A stretch of 64,000 nt of DNA from Atriophallophorus winterbourni (lineage: Eukaryota > Platyhelminthes > Trematoda > Plagiorchiida > Microphallidae): the NCBI GenBank assembly GCA_013407085.1, contig JACCGJ010020635.1, forward strand, positions 124,001-188,000. Reading direction: 5' to 3'. Position numbers and translations under genes: made by a program. This document shows positions 1 to 11,018 of this stretch, piece by piece. Under the pieces are notes generated by a model. It ran no database searches. It was not told the DNA's origin and saw only the letters and a list, made by a program, of their open reading frames with translations. Positions within the stretch are counted from its first letter, which is position 1. Every line of letters begins with the position of its first letter.

Positions 1-142
1 GAGTGGCAAACGAGCCAATCGAGCGTCCAGAAATTATTTCGGTGAAAAGGTGCAGAGAAGCAACCACCACTGCCAAATCGATTAATCCTATTGTGATTTG
101 GATATCCTCGAAGATCGCGATGCCAAGGGATTATCCGAGTTG
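1..142 (-). mobile_element. 3' UTR piece of CR1-alpha LINE copy E1
   Basis: This stretch matches 3' UTR sequence seen at 8690-8818 and, more distantly, 6550-6680 (shared blocks include AATCGAGCGTCCAGAA and GATCGCGATGCCAAGGGATT). In those copies the sequence continues into TATTTAGGAAGCACC, but here that continuation is found only at 1380. This piece and 1380-5212 are therefore inferred to be one - strand element split by the + strand insertion at 143-1379. The very 3' end lies outside the window. Confidence 0.7.
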
Positions 143-1379
143 TTTGCAATTAACATTGGACTGATGGGTATCGATGGCCCTCTAAAGAACTGGATCACAA
201 ACTTCTTGAGCAACCGATATTTTCGCGTTTGCATAGCCAATATGTATTCCGCGAAAGCAGGAGATGTTAGTGGAGTCTCGCAGGGTTCAGTACTAGGCCC
301 ACTACTCTTTCTTATCTTCATCGATGATTTGGCATCCTAGCTTCAGTGTCCCTGATATATGTTTGCAGACAATGTCAAGTTTATCGGATCGCTGAACATA
401 CAGGATCTTTTTGAGGATATAGAAAAGGTCATCAAGTGGTCTTCCATGTGGGATCTACCAGTCAACTTCTCCAAAAGCTATCTTCTGTCCAGAGCTGCAA
501 CGAAGCTGCAGGTTGCTGGACCTGATATCATACTGAAGATAACTGGGTTATCAAAAGTCCGGGACAAGTGTATTGAGGTTTCCGCGGACTTTAAATGGGC
601 TGATCAATGTGCAGCTGCTGCACAACACGCTAGTAACCAGCTCTCTTTCCTCCGATCAGTTTTATCCTGCAGGTCCCCGGAGGTTTTCATCCGATTGTGT
701 AAAGCGATAGTTAGACATCATTGCGTTCAAGCTTGGTCTTCTTACTTGGAAAAGGACATTACCACGCTTGAAGGTGTTCAGCGCCTAGCTACTCGTATGA
801 ATAAAGGGCAATCTGGGAAGTCGTATGAACAACGACTGTTGAGTCTAGATTTCGTTTCGCTAAAAAGAAGGCGACTACGTAGGGATCTGATCGAGACCTT
901 TAAAATCGTTACAGGCTTCAGTTCTATTGATCCGGCTGATTGTATGCTCTTGCGCCAGTGGTTGCACTCGAGGCCATTCACTGAATCTGGCAAAGCAACA
1001 TGTCAGGTATAATGCACGTAAGCACTTCTTTAGCGAAAACATAGCAAATCATTGGAACTGTCTGCCTGAAGAGGTAGTTTGTTCTACTTCAGTAACGTGC
1101 TTCAAATATAGACTGGACTCGATCTAGCGCTCTGTGTCTCCCAATTTTTATCCATAATTTTGTAGTTGTTCTTCAATTTGTCGTTGGAACGCACTAATGT
1201 CTCTCCTGACCTATTGGGCGAGGGAGTTTTCCTGTTGCATTCCAGCCAAAGTCATACCAGAAGAATATTGAACCTACTATTCGAAGTGGTGGACGCTCTT
1301 TTGGCTTACCACCGGAAGTATTCTGGACGCTCGATTGGCGACTCTGCCACATATTGTCTGTGCTAACTGAACTGAACTG
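143..1379 (+). mobile_element. 5'-truncated CR1-alpha LINE copy E2 inserted in E1
   Basis: A + strand LINE fragment begins inside the RT domain and runs through the C-terminal region and 3' UTR to an ACTGA pentamer tail (1365-1379). The left junction shares GTTG with the full-length family sequence, a microhomology typical of 5'-truncated target-primed insertion. Both flanks are 3' UTR of element E1, so E2 is younger than E1. Copy E3 at 5213-6508 is nearly identical in inverted orientation. CR1 assignment rests on the RT and C-terminal motifs and is inferred. Confidence 0.75.
146..1127 (+). pseudogene. Broken reverse transcriptase ORF of CR1-alpha copy E2
   Basis: The RT segment includes the conserved block GSVLGPLLFLIFIDDL near 285-335. 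An in-frame TAG (338-340) and a TGA just before the catalytic block interrupt it. The catalytic motif reads FADN (from 362) rather than the usual F/YADD, so the second aspartate is replaced by asparagine. Downstream are the CR1-type C-terminal motifs RLATRMNKGQ and RRLRRDLIETFKI (about 780-905), then a frame change into the last segment ending at 1127. Not expected to encode active enzyme. The same defects occur in E3. Confidence 0.75.
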
Positions 1380-1434
1380 TATTTAGGAAGCACCACGTAA
1401 TGAATGATGCTGGAAAGATAAGAATACATTTCTC

Positions 1435-1451
1435 CTCACCAGTACGGTGAG
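1435..1451. repeat. Hairpin in CR1-alpha 3' UTR
   Basis: CTCACC, loop AGTAC, GGTGAG forms a perfect 6-bp stem. Equivalent stems lie at 6743-6760, 8876-8893, 9326-9344, 17019-17033, 37154-37170 and, in a different LINE lineage, 23000-23016. Loop sequence varies while the stem is kept. Confidence 0.7.
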
Positions 1452-1555
1452 AGGTCAGCTAAAGTAGAGTTGTGTATTAAACAAACAGAACTTTACCATT
1501 AACTTACTTACCAAACAACGATAAAAATTGTGAACAACCTAATCTTGCATGAAAA

Positions 1556-2065
1556 TTAGGGTGGGAATTCAGGAAAAATTTTACCCCAGACGCGGTCCGA
1601 ACACTGTTTAAAACTTGCGACAGAACTGCAGGATATAAGTTGTTCTGGAAGCCAGTTCCAGAAATTTACCACTTTGAGGCTGAAAAAGTTTTTCCTGGAG
1701 TCTAGTCTACATCGCTCCTTAGCAAGTTTGAGTGAGTGGCCCCGGGTGCCCAGCTCAGGACTCAAGGGAAAGAAGTCGGTCATGATAACGCCACTCAACC
1801 CCTTCAAGATCTTAAACGTTTCAATTAAGTCACCTCTCAAACGACGGCGCGTAAGTGAGAAAAGATCTAGGGACTTCAGGCGTGCAGCGTAAGGTTTCCC
1901 TCGCTGACCTTCAATCATGCGAGTTGCGAGGCGCTGTACGCTTTCAAGTCGAAGGATGTCCTTTTTGTAGTGAGGACACCAAGCCTGAGCACAGTATTCA
2001 AGATGCGGCCGAACTGATGCTTTGTACAGTGGCAGGAATACATTGGGTCTTCTGCTCGATAGCAC
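1556..2065 (-). pseudogene. C-terminal region of CR1-alpha RT protein (E1)
   Basis: An open segment of 169 codons contains the post-RT region common in CR1-like elements: a palm/thumb stretch followed by RLATRMIEGQRGKPYAARL and RRLRGDLIETFKILKG, then a short C-terminal tail. It is one frame-shifted part of the E1 polyprotein; the upstream part lies at 2117-2350. The same region recurs at 6922-7652, 8946-9180 and 34586-34894. Confidence 0.7.
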
Positions 2066-2116
2066 TGATTTCAGCCGAAAAAGTACCTTGCGTGCACGCT
2101 GAGCCGCAGCGGCACA

Positions 2117-3327
2117 TTAGTCCTCCAATTTGAAGACAGCCCTAACCAGTACACCCAAATGCTTAACACACTGTGTGGCAATAACACTGAGAGAATTCCC
2201 CGCCACCTGGACCGAAATCTTATCGACCAGTGTTGACAAGAGCTGGCTCTTATTTAGGTTCAGTGGGAGATCCCACTGGAATGACCACTTTATGACCCGC
2301 TCAAGGTCGTGCATCAAGGTATCTTCATCCGTTGATCCGTTGAATTTCACATGATCCGCGCAAATGAAGCATGGGCACTTCTATTCAGAGGACATTCATC
2401 GATGAAAATCAGGAATAGAAGAGTACCAAGTACGGAACCTTGAAGTACACCACTGATCACGTCGGTTTAATTCGACAGCGTAGATCCTGCCATAACTCGG
2501 AATGTCCTACCTGTAAGGATGGCCTTTATCCAAGCAAGTAGACTACCCCAGATGCTTTTTGCTGCTAGCATAATCTCTAGGAGGCAGTGGTTTACTGAAT
2601 CAAAAGACTTGCTGAAGTCTAGGTAGAGGGCTTCGACAGGCTTCCTTCATCCATCCTATTAATGGCAGTATTGAGTAAACTAAAAAGGTTTGTCAGGCAG
2701 GATATACATTTAAGAAATCCATGCTGAGTTACACTCAGTAGTGAATGCCGACTAAGATGCTGACAGATTTTTTCACGCAGCAATTTTTCCATTACTTTCG
2801 AGACGATGCTAGTCAGGCTGACAGGTCTATAGTTACCAACAGTTGAACTGCAACCACCCTTGTGTATTGGCACGATTATAGCTTCTTTCCACTCACTGGG
2901 AACCACTCACATGTTGAAGCGTGAATTGAAGAGTTTGCATAAGGGTTCTGTAAGCACTGGGGCAAGATTCTTTATCATAATCGAGTGTACCGTCAGGTCC
3001 CTCAGCTTTTTTGACGCGAACATGGATAATTGCTTCATACACCTCGGATTCCATGAAGGACAACTCATCTGGTGCAGGAGAGCCAGGTAGTAGATTGAAC
3101 GAGCTAGACGGAGCATTTAAATAATTATCACGACTCGGAACGCCACTGAAGAACCTAGAGAAAGCACTCGCCTTAGACAGGTCGGTATCGGCTAATTTTC
3201 CGTCTTCCAGATTTGAATCTCCAATGTTTATCCTGGTTTTTCCTTTCGATTGAGCGTAGCTATAAAATCTTTTGGGATTGGATTTAGCATTCGTAGCTAA
3301 GGATAACTCAAACTTCTGTTCGAGCAA
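2117..3327 (-). pseudogene. Reverse transcriptase region of CR1-alpha copy E1
   Basis: Fragments in different frames cover the linker after the endonuclease (3327-2907), the RT fingers with NYRPVSLTSIVSKVMEKLL and the following QHGF block (2906-2619), and the post-catalytic segment KWSFQWDLPLNLNKSQLLS (2350-2117). Around 2360-2620 the reading frame is lost, so the catalytic loop is degenerate. Identity as a non-LTR RT is clear; function is lost through frameshifts. Confidence 0.75.
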
Positions 3328-3504
3328 ACGCTGTATTTTAACACAAGCGTTTCGAGCGGTTTTGTATCGGACCCAAGAACCAGAAGTGAGAGATAGCTTA
3401 TATTGCCGCCATAAACGATCACGTTTACGGGTAGACCGACGAACTCGAGGAGTCTACCAGGGCGGCCTATGATGCTTTTTCACGACTTGCAGCGGAGCAT
3501 GCTT

Positions 3505-4311
3505 TTATTGTAATTCCTTAGGATACAAACAAATTCCATTCCAGTTTTCACTTACATGGAAATCGTTAGAGAATTGAAAGGAAGATTTTGAATTCTGTAG
3601 AAGAAAATCCCAGTCTACAAGCCTAAAATTTCGTATAGGACGAGCAGTAGGTTTGTGAAACCGCAGTACCGCTTCAATGCTTATCATTACGTGATCGCTT
3701 TTGCTGAGCGGTGGTAGGTATTTCAAAAATCTAACGGCTTTGGGCTGGGACGATAATACTAGGTTGAGAGTGGATGGAGTACATCCATTACGAAACCTCG
3801 TAGGATCACTCAAATGCTGATGCAGTGTATGATCATGGAGCCATTCGAGAAACATTTCGGATTGCTTGGTGACTAAACCTACAGAGACGGTCCAATTTAT
3901 GTCTGGGTGGTTGAAATCACCTAAGATGAGTACGCTGAGAGCTGATTGAAACAACCTGTCGAGCGTCTCAATCAGCCGTGTAATCTCCTGCTGGGCTGCA
4001 CTGGGTGTGACGTAGACACAAGCAATTGCGAGAACTGACTTGTAGCAAGTCAGGATACTCGTAACAACTTGGACGTTTCCACTGGTTAGGGATATACCCG
4101 TTCCTGTATTGTGCAAGTCATACTCGAGGGGGAGTGCAACGCCACCGCCTCTCCGGTCGCCAAATCTACCGCATCTGATGACAAGATACTGCTCGCTGAT
4201 GATTATTGGCACATCGTCAAGCGCGGACAGCCAGGTCTCAGTAAGCGCTATAACCCGGGGATGCAACCCAGCCCACTTATTCCTCATGCTGCACACATAA
4301 GCGTACAGCAC
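3505..4311 (-). CDS. AP-like (EEP) endonuclease domain of CR1-alpha copy E1
   Basis: A 268-codon open segment shows the exonuclease-endonuclease-phosphatase fold motifs in order: TETWLSAL near the start, RRGGGVAL, the conserved GDFNHPDINW and the final SKSDHV. In LINEs this domain nicks the target DNA for target-primed reverse transcription. It is the best preserved part of E1, uninterrupted from about residue 15 to the C-terminal linker. It is separated from ORF1 and RT parts by frame changes, so the element as a whole is dead. Confidence 0.8.
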   Translation of the reverse strand: MLYAYVCSMRNKWAGLHPRVIALTETWLSALDDVPIIISEQYLVIRCGRFGDRRGGGVALPLEYDLHNTGTGISLTSGNVQVVTSILTCYKSVLAIACVYVTPSAAQQEITRLIETLDRLFQSALSVLILGDFNHPDINWTVSVGLVTKQSEMFLEWLHDHTLHQHLSDPTRFRNGCTPSTLNLVLSSQPKAVRFLKYLPPLSKSDHVMISIEAVLRFHKPTARPIRNFRLVDWDFLLQNSKSSFQFSNDFHVSENWNGICLYPKELQ

Positions 4312-5212
4312 TGGGGCGCTGGTTTTGCGTGCTTCTGAAACTAACCCTGCTTAGCCCTCGGTCAAAGCACCCGAGGGAGATGCCTGTTTTTAGCGTGCTA
4401 CTTGAAGCAGGATTATCTGGTTCAACAACCGCTTGCATGGATGTTACGGACCGTTGACTGAGGATTGAGGCCGCCTTGATCGAAGAGCAACAACTAGAGA
4501 AATTTGCTCGGCTCCCATTTTCATTTTCCATAAACGCGTCAACGTCGTCTAATCCGGACAGCCAGACTTGTAGCGATGAGCTGTTCGGTAAGATCGTAAC
4601 GAATTCATTAGCGCTACGGTTTACATCAGGCGCACGGATAGCAGATGTCCTTAAAGCGAGGTTTCTCCTATTTGGAGCGGAAGGGTTTTGTCTAATATGA
4701 GATGGAGGGTTGTCTGGCCTAACCTGAAGCTTGTCTAGAGTTTTTGTAGCGATGTATTTAGCCCTAGTCAAAAACGCATCCCGATCCGCCTGGTATTTGA
4801 ATTCTACCAGTATTGGCCTAGGGCGGTTATCCATCTTCCATCTCCCTACACGGTGAACTCGCACCGTGGGAGTAGAAGGCTTCCGACCTACCATGCGTAA
4901 AGGATCGCTGATACATCTGCGATCAAAATCTCTTCAACTTTTTGATTTCCCAATAAAAGGCTCCGCTCGGTTAAAAACTAGAACATTTCGGGTTCTAGTT
5001 TTTGAAGAATATTAGGAATTCCCGTTCAGTGACTCGAATTGCTTACGCAAACCGTTTAATTCCTGGATAACTTTATCCAGCTCGGGTGAGCCATCAACAT
5101 TTCCATGTTGCTGCCGTGGAGTATGGGCTTTACAGTGCTTGGTACGTTTTTTCGGAGTTTTGGCTACGTTTACCACTTTCGGAGAGGAAGCTTGCTTTAA
5201 AGGACTTGTCAC
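4277..5212 (-). pseudogene. ORF1 remnant of CR1-alpha copy E1
   Basis: Two segments in different frames (5212-5012 and 4894-4277) lie directly upstream of the endonuclease, where LINE ORF1 is expected. The first is lysine-rich, then helical (KVIQELNGLRKQFESL), suggesting a nucleic-acid-binding tail plus short coiled coil. The second contains VRVHRVGRWK followed by RPILVEFKYQADRDAFL, resembling the RNA-binding part of LINE ORF1 proteins. The start is removed at 5212 by the junction with E3. ORF1 assignment rests on position and composition. Confidence 0.55.
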
Positions 5213-6508
5213 TTCAGTTCAGTTCAGTTCAGTTTGCACAGGACGATATGTGACAGAGTCGCTAATCGAGCGTCCAGAATACTTTCGGTGGTAAGCCAAA
5301 AAAGCGTCCACTACTTCGAACGGTAGGTTCAATATTCTTCTGGTATGACTTTGGCTGGAATGCAACAGAAAACCTGCCCTCACTCAATAGGTCAGGAGAG
5401 ACATTAGTGCGTTCCAACGACAAATTGAAGAACAACTACAAAATTATGGATGAAAATTGGAAAACGCAGAGCGCCAGATCGAGTCTAGTCTATATTTGAA
5501 GCACGTTACTGAAGTAGAACAAACTACCCCTTCGGGCAGACAGTTCCAATGATTCACTATCCTCTCGCTAAAAATTGCTTACATGCATTAGACCTGACAT
5601 GTTGCTCTGCCAGTTTCAGTGAATGGCCTCGTGTAACTACTACTGGCGCCAGAGCATATATAACAGCCGGATCAATAGAACTGAAGCCTGTAACGATTTA
5701 AAAGGTCTCGATCAGATCCCTACGTAGTCGCCTTCTTTTTAGCGAAACGAAATCTAGACTCAACAGTCGTTGTTCATACGACTTCCCAGATTGCCCTTTA
5801 TTCATACGAGTAGCTAGGCGCTGAACACCTTCAAGCGTGGCAATGTCCTTTTCCAAGTAAAAAGACCAAGCTTGAACGCAATGATGTCTAACTATCGCTT
5901 TACACAATCGGATGAAAACCTCCGGGGACCTGCAGGATAAAACTGATCGGAGGGAAGAGAGCTGGTTACTAGCGTGTTATGCAGCAGCTGCACATTGATC
6001 AGCCCATTTAAAGTCCGCGGAAACCTCAATACACTTGTCCCGGACTTTTGATAACCCAGTTATCTTCAGTATGATATCAGGTCCAGCAACCTGCAGCTTC
6101 GTTGCAGCTCTGGACAGAAGATAGCTTTTGGAGAAGTTGACTGGTAGATCCCACATGGAAGACCACTTGATGACCTTTTCTATATCCTCAAAAAGATCCT
6201 GTTTGTTCAGCGATCCGATAAACTTGACATTGTCTGCAAACATATATCAGGGACACTGAAGCTAGGATGCCAAATCATCGATGAAGATAAGAAAGAGTAG
6301 TGGGCCTAGTACTAAACCCTGCGGGATTACATTAACAACTCCTGCTTTCGCGGAATACATATTGCCCAAGAATTTTGTGATCCAGTGCTTTGGAGGGCCA
6401 TCGATACCTATTAGTTCAATCTTCATTGCAAGCAACCTGTGGTTTACCGAGTCAAAGGCCCTACAGAAGTCTAAGTAGAGAACTTCGACCTGGTGGCCTT
6501 TATCTAGT
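5213..6508 (-). mobile_element. CR1-alpha LINE copy E3, inverted twin of E2
   Basis: The pentamer tail (TTCAG repeats, 5213-5233 on the + strand) is followed by a 3' UTR, C-terminal region and RT fragment that are nearly the reverse complement of E2 (143-1379). The copy extends further 5' than E2 and lacks a short RT stretch that E2 has. It abuts the truncated 5' end of E1 on one side and the pentamer tail of E4 (from 6512) on the other. Confidence 0.8.
5698..6478 (-). pseudogene. Broken RT of CR1-alpha copy E3
   Basis: The segment 6243-5977 encodes the catalytic block with FADN instead of F/YADD, and 5907-5698 encodes the C-terminal RRLRRDLIETF region. The in-frame TAG (+ strand CTA at 6262-6264) and the following TGA are the same disabling changes as in E2. 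Between 5977 and 5907 a frameshift separates the two segments. Not functional. Confidence 0.75.
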
Positions 6509-8655
6509 CATTTCAGTTCAGTTCAGTTCAGTTTGCACAGGACAGTATGTGGCTAACAAGCCAATCGAGCGTCCAAAATTTCTGTCGGTGGAAAGCTTCA
6601 AAGAAGCACCCACCACTGTCAAAACGTTTATTCATTTTGTCTATTTGAAATCTTCGCCGATCGCGAAGCTAAGAGATTATCCGGGTTGAATTTAGGAAGC
6701 ACCGCGTTATAGCCGATGCTGGAAAAAGAAAAAGCAGTTTCTCTTCACCAGCACGGTGAGAGGTCAGCTGAAGTATCATCGTGTATAATAAATAAAAAAC
6801 TCTAGCCCTCACTTTATTTACGGGATAACGCTGAAAGATGAAATACTCAAGCTTGTATAGCAATTAAGGAGAGTATTCAGGAAAACACTTACCCCAGTTG
6901 CGGTCCAAACCCTGCTTAAAACTAGACACGGTACTGCAGGATATAAGTTCTTCTGGAAGAATGTCCCTGAAGTTTACAACCACAAGGCTGAAAAAGTGTT
7001 ACCTGGTGGCTAGCCGACATCGTTTTTTTAGCAATTTTAAGTGAGTGGTCCCGGGTGCCCAGCTCGGGGCTTGATGTAAAGAAGTCGTTCATTTGCACGC
7101 CACTCAAACCCTTCAAGATCTTAATGGTTTCTATCAAGTCATCTCTTAAACGACGGTGCCTAAGGGAGAAAAGATCGGAAGACATTAGGCGCGCAGCGTT
7201 CGGTTTCCTCCTTCAATCATGCGAGTTGCGAGGCGCTCTACGCTTTTAAGTCTAAGGATGTCCTTTTTGTAGTGAGGACACAACTCCTGAACACAGTATT
7301 CGAGATGCGGCCGAACTAATGCCTTGTACAGTGGCAGGAATACATCGGGTCTTCTGCTTGATAGCACTAATTTCAGCTGAAAAAGCACCTTGCGTGCACG
7401 CTGAGCCTCAGCGGCACATTGGTCCTCCCATTTGAAGTCAGCCCTAATCAGTACTACCAAATCCTTAACACACTGTGTAGCGTTAACACTGAGGGAATTC
7501 CCCGCCACCTGGACCAAACTTTCATCAACCAGTGCTGACAAGAGTCGGCTCTTATTTAGGTTCAGTGGGAGATCCCACTGGAATGACCAGTTTATGACCC
7601 GCTCAAGGTGGTGCAACAAGGTATCTTCATCCGTTGTTCCGATGAATTTCACATCGTCCGCGAAAATGGAGCATAGTCACTTCAATGCAGAGGACAAGTC
7701 ATAGATGAAAATCAGAAATAGAAGAGGACAGAATACCGACCCTTAGGTTAAACCACTGATCACGTCGGTTTAATTCGACAGCGTAGATCCTACCCTAACT
7801 CGGAATGTCCTACCTCTAATAAAGGCCTCTATCCAAGCAAGTACACTAACCCGTATGCCTTTGGCTGCTAGCCTAATCTCTAGAAGGTGGTGATTTACGG
7901 AATCGAAAGCCTTGCTGAAGTTTAGGTAGAGGGCTTTGGCAGGCTTCTCTTCATCCATCCTTTTAGTGGCAGTATTGAGTAAACTAAATAGGTTAGTCAG
8001 GCAGGATATACACTTAGGAAATGCATGCTGAGTTACACTCAATAGAGAATGCCGACAAAGATGTTGACAGATTTTTTCACGCAGCAATTTTTCCATTACT
8101 TTCGAGACGATGCTAGTCAGGCTGACCGGTCTATAGTTACCAACAGTTGACCTGCAACCACCATTGTGTATTCGCACGACTATGGCTTCCCTCCACTTAC
8201 TGGGAACAACTCCTAGTTGCATGCATGGATTAAAGAGTCGGCAAAACGATTCGGCAAGCACTCATGCATGATTATGAAGCATAATTGAGTAGATACCGTC
8301 CGGTCTCTCAGATTTGTTGACCAAAACATGGATAAGTGCGTCAAACACATCAGCCTCATTGAAGGGCAACTCATCTAATACATGGACATTAGGTGTCAGG
8401 TTAAGCAGACCTGACGGTGCGTTTGAAGAATAATCCCGTCGTTGAACGCTGCTTAAAAACTTTGAGAAGGCAGTCGCCTTAGACAGGTCAGTATCGGCAA
8501 CTTTTCCGTCCTTCTGTTTCAAATCCCTTATGTTTTTCCTAGTTTTTCCTTTTGACTGTGCGTAGCTATAAAACCATTTCGCGTTGGATTAAGCATCCCT
8601 AGCTAGAGGTTACTCAAAATTCTGTTTGTGCACACGTTGTAATTTAGCACAAGCA
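6509..8655 (-). mobile_element. 5'-truncated CR1-alpha LINE copy E4
   Basis: The pentamer tail at 6512-6533 is followed by the 3' UTR with hairpin (6743-6760), the C-terminal region (6922-7652), RT (7770-8261) and linker (8262-8640). The copy stops at about 8655, where the tail of E5 begins, so endonuclease and ORF1 are missing. It resembles E1 closely but has independent frameshifts. Confidence 0.8.
6922..8522 (-). pseudogene. RT and C-terminal fragments of CR1-alpha copy E4
   Basis: Segment 8522-8262 is the linker before RT. Segment 8261-7770 has the RT blocks NYRPVSLTSIVSKVMEKLL, LYLNFSKAFDSVNHHLL and WIEAFIRGRTFRV. Segment 7652-7185 covers the region after the catalytic loop with KWEDQCAAEAQRARKVLFQL. 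Segment 7185-6922 holds LRDDLIETIKILKG. Four frames are used, so at least three frameshifts separate them. A stretch near 7680-7770 that should hold the catalytic loop is degraded. Confidence 0.75.
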
Positions 8656-9180
8656 TTCAGTTTAGTTGCACAGGACAGTAAGTGGCGAACCAGTCAATCG
8701 AGCGTCCAGAATTTCTTTCGGTGGGAAGCTGCAGAAAAGCAATCACCACTGCCAAAGCGTTTATTCTTATTGTGATTCGGATATCTCCGACGATCGCGAT
8801 GCCAAGGGATTATCCTGGTTGTATTTAGGAAGCACCTCGTTATGAATTATGTTGGAAAGATAAGAATACATTTCTCTTCACCAGTACGGTGAGGGGTCAG
8901 CTAAAGAAGAGTTGTGTATTAAACAAACAGAACTTTAGCATTCACTTACTTACCAAACAACGCTAAAAATGGTGAACTACCTAATCTTGCATAAAAATTG
9001 AAGGGAAAAAGCCTACCGCAGATGCGGTCCAAACCCTGCTTAAAACTTGCGACAGAACTGCAGGATATAAGTTCTTCTGGGAGCCGTTTCCAGAAATTTA
9101 CCACCCTAAGGCTAAAAAAGTTTTTCCTGGAGTCTAGTATACATCGCTCCTTAGCAAGTTTGAGTGAATGGCCCCGAGTA
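8656..9180 (-). mobile_element. CR1-alpha LINE 3' end, copy E5
   Basis: The copy starts at a degenerate pentamer tail (TTCAGTTTAG, 8656) and includes the whole 3' UTR with hairpin (8876-8893) and the last coding residues (9180-8946). It breaks off at about 9180. Only about 525 bp of the 3' end is present. Confidence 0.75.
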
Positions 9181-9420
9181 TAAGTATCGGTATCACAGGA
9201 CGATAGTCGACCAAGTCGAAACGAGTGGCCAGATTCTTTCGGATATGTGCTTGAAAACACCCGCCACTACCAGGATGGGTTCGTAACACAGACGTGTGTA
9301 ACTCTGAATTGAAGATGAGAGAGGCCTCACCAACGAAGGGTGAGAAAGTTAGTTCCGTTGCCACAGGACTGTAAATGGTTTATAAGCCAATCGAGCGTCC
9401 AGAATTTCTGTCGTTGCTAG
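9181..9420 (-). mobile_element. Two further short CR1-alpha 3'-end fragments
   Basis: Two partial 3' UTR matches follow: 9190-9360, with the ACAGGACGATAG start block and a hairpin (9326-9344), and 9362-9415, with ACAGGACTGTAAATGG and CCAATCGAGCGTCCAGAATTTC. Both are in the same orientation as E3-E5 and continue the series of stacked 3' ends. Boundaries are approximate. Confidence 0.55.
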
Positions 9421-10686
9421 GCTCCACGAGCTAATTGAGTGTTTTCATTCTACCGGAAAGTTTTTTTGAGTCGATGGACGTATTATATCTTTTCAGTAAA
9501 TGAAGTTGAAAGCCTTTGTCACATACTTTAAACACTGTTGATAAATTTGGGTAAGGGAATTGACTTGTTGGTCGAAGGGCTTCTAATCTACTGTGTTTCT
9601 AAATAAGATGGAGTTATCACATAAAGTAGGAAGGGGAGTTATATCGTATTGTGTGAGGCAAATTCACCCGTGACAGCGACATTTCACTTGTCTCACTACA
9701 TATGATGACACCTCCTTATCTCCTCTTGTCCCATGAAATCGAAATTGTCTCGTTACCTTGAATGTCCTTCATTCCACACAAACACTGCATTTTTCTAGCC
9801 CCAAAGTACTCACAAGTCAGGGTTTTACATCACTCTGCCTATGCACCGTGAAATTGTTTCACCTACCTAACATGTCAACACATTCCTGTGAAATTTTCAA
9901 TATCATGTAACGTTTCAATTAAGATACAGATATGTAAACCAGTATCTATTGGCCGTCACAGATTTGAGGCTGATATTTTGTGTGGTGAAATTATTGTAAT
10001 AGCTAGAAATTCGTGTGTTAAAATAAATACAATTACTTCTAGTTTAATTAATAAGGGAAGTCCTTGGATGTTTGTGATCAATAGTGTGAATAAAGGTTTA
10101 CATGAAAATAATGCAATGCTTTCCTAATTCATTCAACCGAAGCATCACTGTAATTTCTCGGGCTGATACTGTCTTTCGATTCAAGTGAGTATGTAGGTGA
10201 CGCTGTCGTGCAAACTCGCAATCCCATGGGACGAAAGTGTGCACCTTGTACAGGCTAGCAGACTGAAGGGGGCTAATGAAACTAAACGCTCTACCACGTA
10301 TTGTGATGGGAGCTATGTGAAAATTATTGGTTTATCTCACAGTACATGAGCGGTTACTCAACGCACAATCTCATGCAGAAATATTTGAGTCGCAAGCTAC
10401 ATGATAGTTCAAAAAGCTCCCAAAATTCCATGCAGCTTCACTAATTGAACGTTTTTCATGATACACAATCACCGAAGACAGCATAATTCCACTCGTCTCA
10501 TTACATGACACATCATTATCTCGTTACATACAATGACATCGCATTTGATCGCACTATAAAATATGGCCATGTCCAATTTACTGCCTTAGGTTGAGAAAAC
10601 CAATGGATAAGAAATGAAAATTTATATTTTGAAATATGTTGAACAACAAGTTTGTTCCAGTGATCCTTGTATTCGTTGTATTCTTC
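9421..10686. other. Unassigned AT-rich stretch
   Basis: No domain, splice pattern or repeat shared with the rest of the window was recognised. The longest open frame (9888-10127, 79 codons) has no recognisable motif and no supporting context. Confidence 0.4.
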
Positions 10687-10691
10687 TACTC

Positions 10692-11000
10692 TGTTATATA
10701 TTACCCGAATAGAACCCAAGTATCAATTACCCAAAATGTTTAACACTATAAACCTTTATGCTATTAGTCACAAGTGACTTACTAAACCCAACACTACGCG
10801 TAGCAAGAACAAAGGCAGGCCGTTTAGACAAAGAGCGTTACCGTCTCTGACCATAAAGCTATTAGGCTGCCGCTCGTGTGTATTTATACACTGAATCAAT
10901 ATGGCCGATATAATGGACCGATCAGAATCGAGGATCATAAATTATAATGAGGTATAAGTTATAATGAGTTTTTGAGGAAAATAATAATAGTTCCTCAACA
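10692..11000 (-). repeat. 3' LTR of the gypsy element
   Basis: A 309-bp direct repeat of 15131-15439, differing by only scattered substitutions. Its outer edge adjoins TACTC; its inner edge adjoins a polypurine tract (- strand). Confidence 0.92.
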
Positions 11001-11018
11001 CCTCGCCTTTTGAGATTC

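Larger units (their letters stand above)
1380..5212 (-). mobile_element. CR1-alpha LINE copy E1, main body
   Basis: This is the longest CR1-alpha copy, on the - strand. Reading from 5212 down, it carries an ORF1 remnant (5212-4277), an AP-like endonuclease (4311-3505), linker and RT (3327-2117), the C-terminal region (2065-1556) and a 3' UTR with the family hairpin (1435-1451). Its 5' end is cut at 5212 where the pentamer tail of E3 starts; its 3' UTR is interrupted by E2. Several frameshifts make it non-autonomous. The domain order is that of CR1/jockey-type LINEs. Confidence 0.8.
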
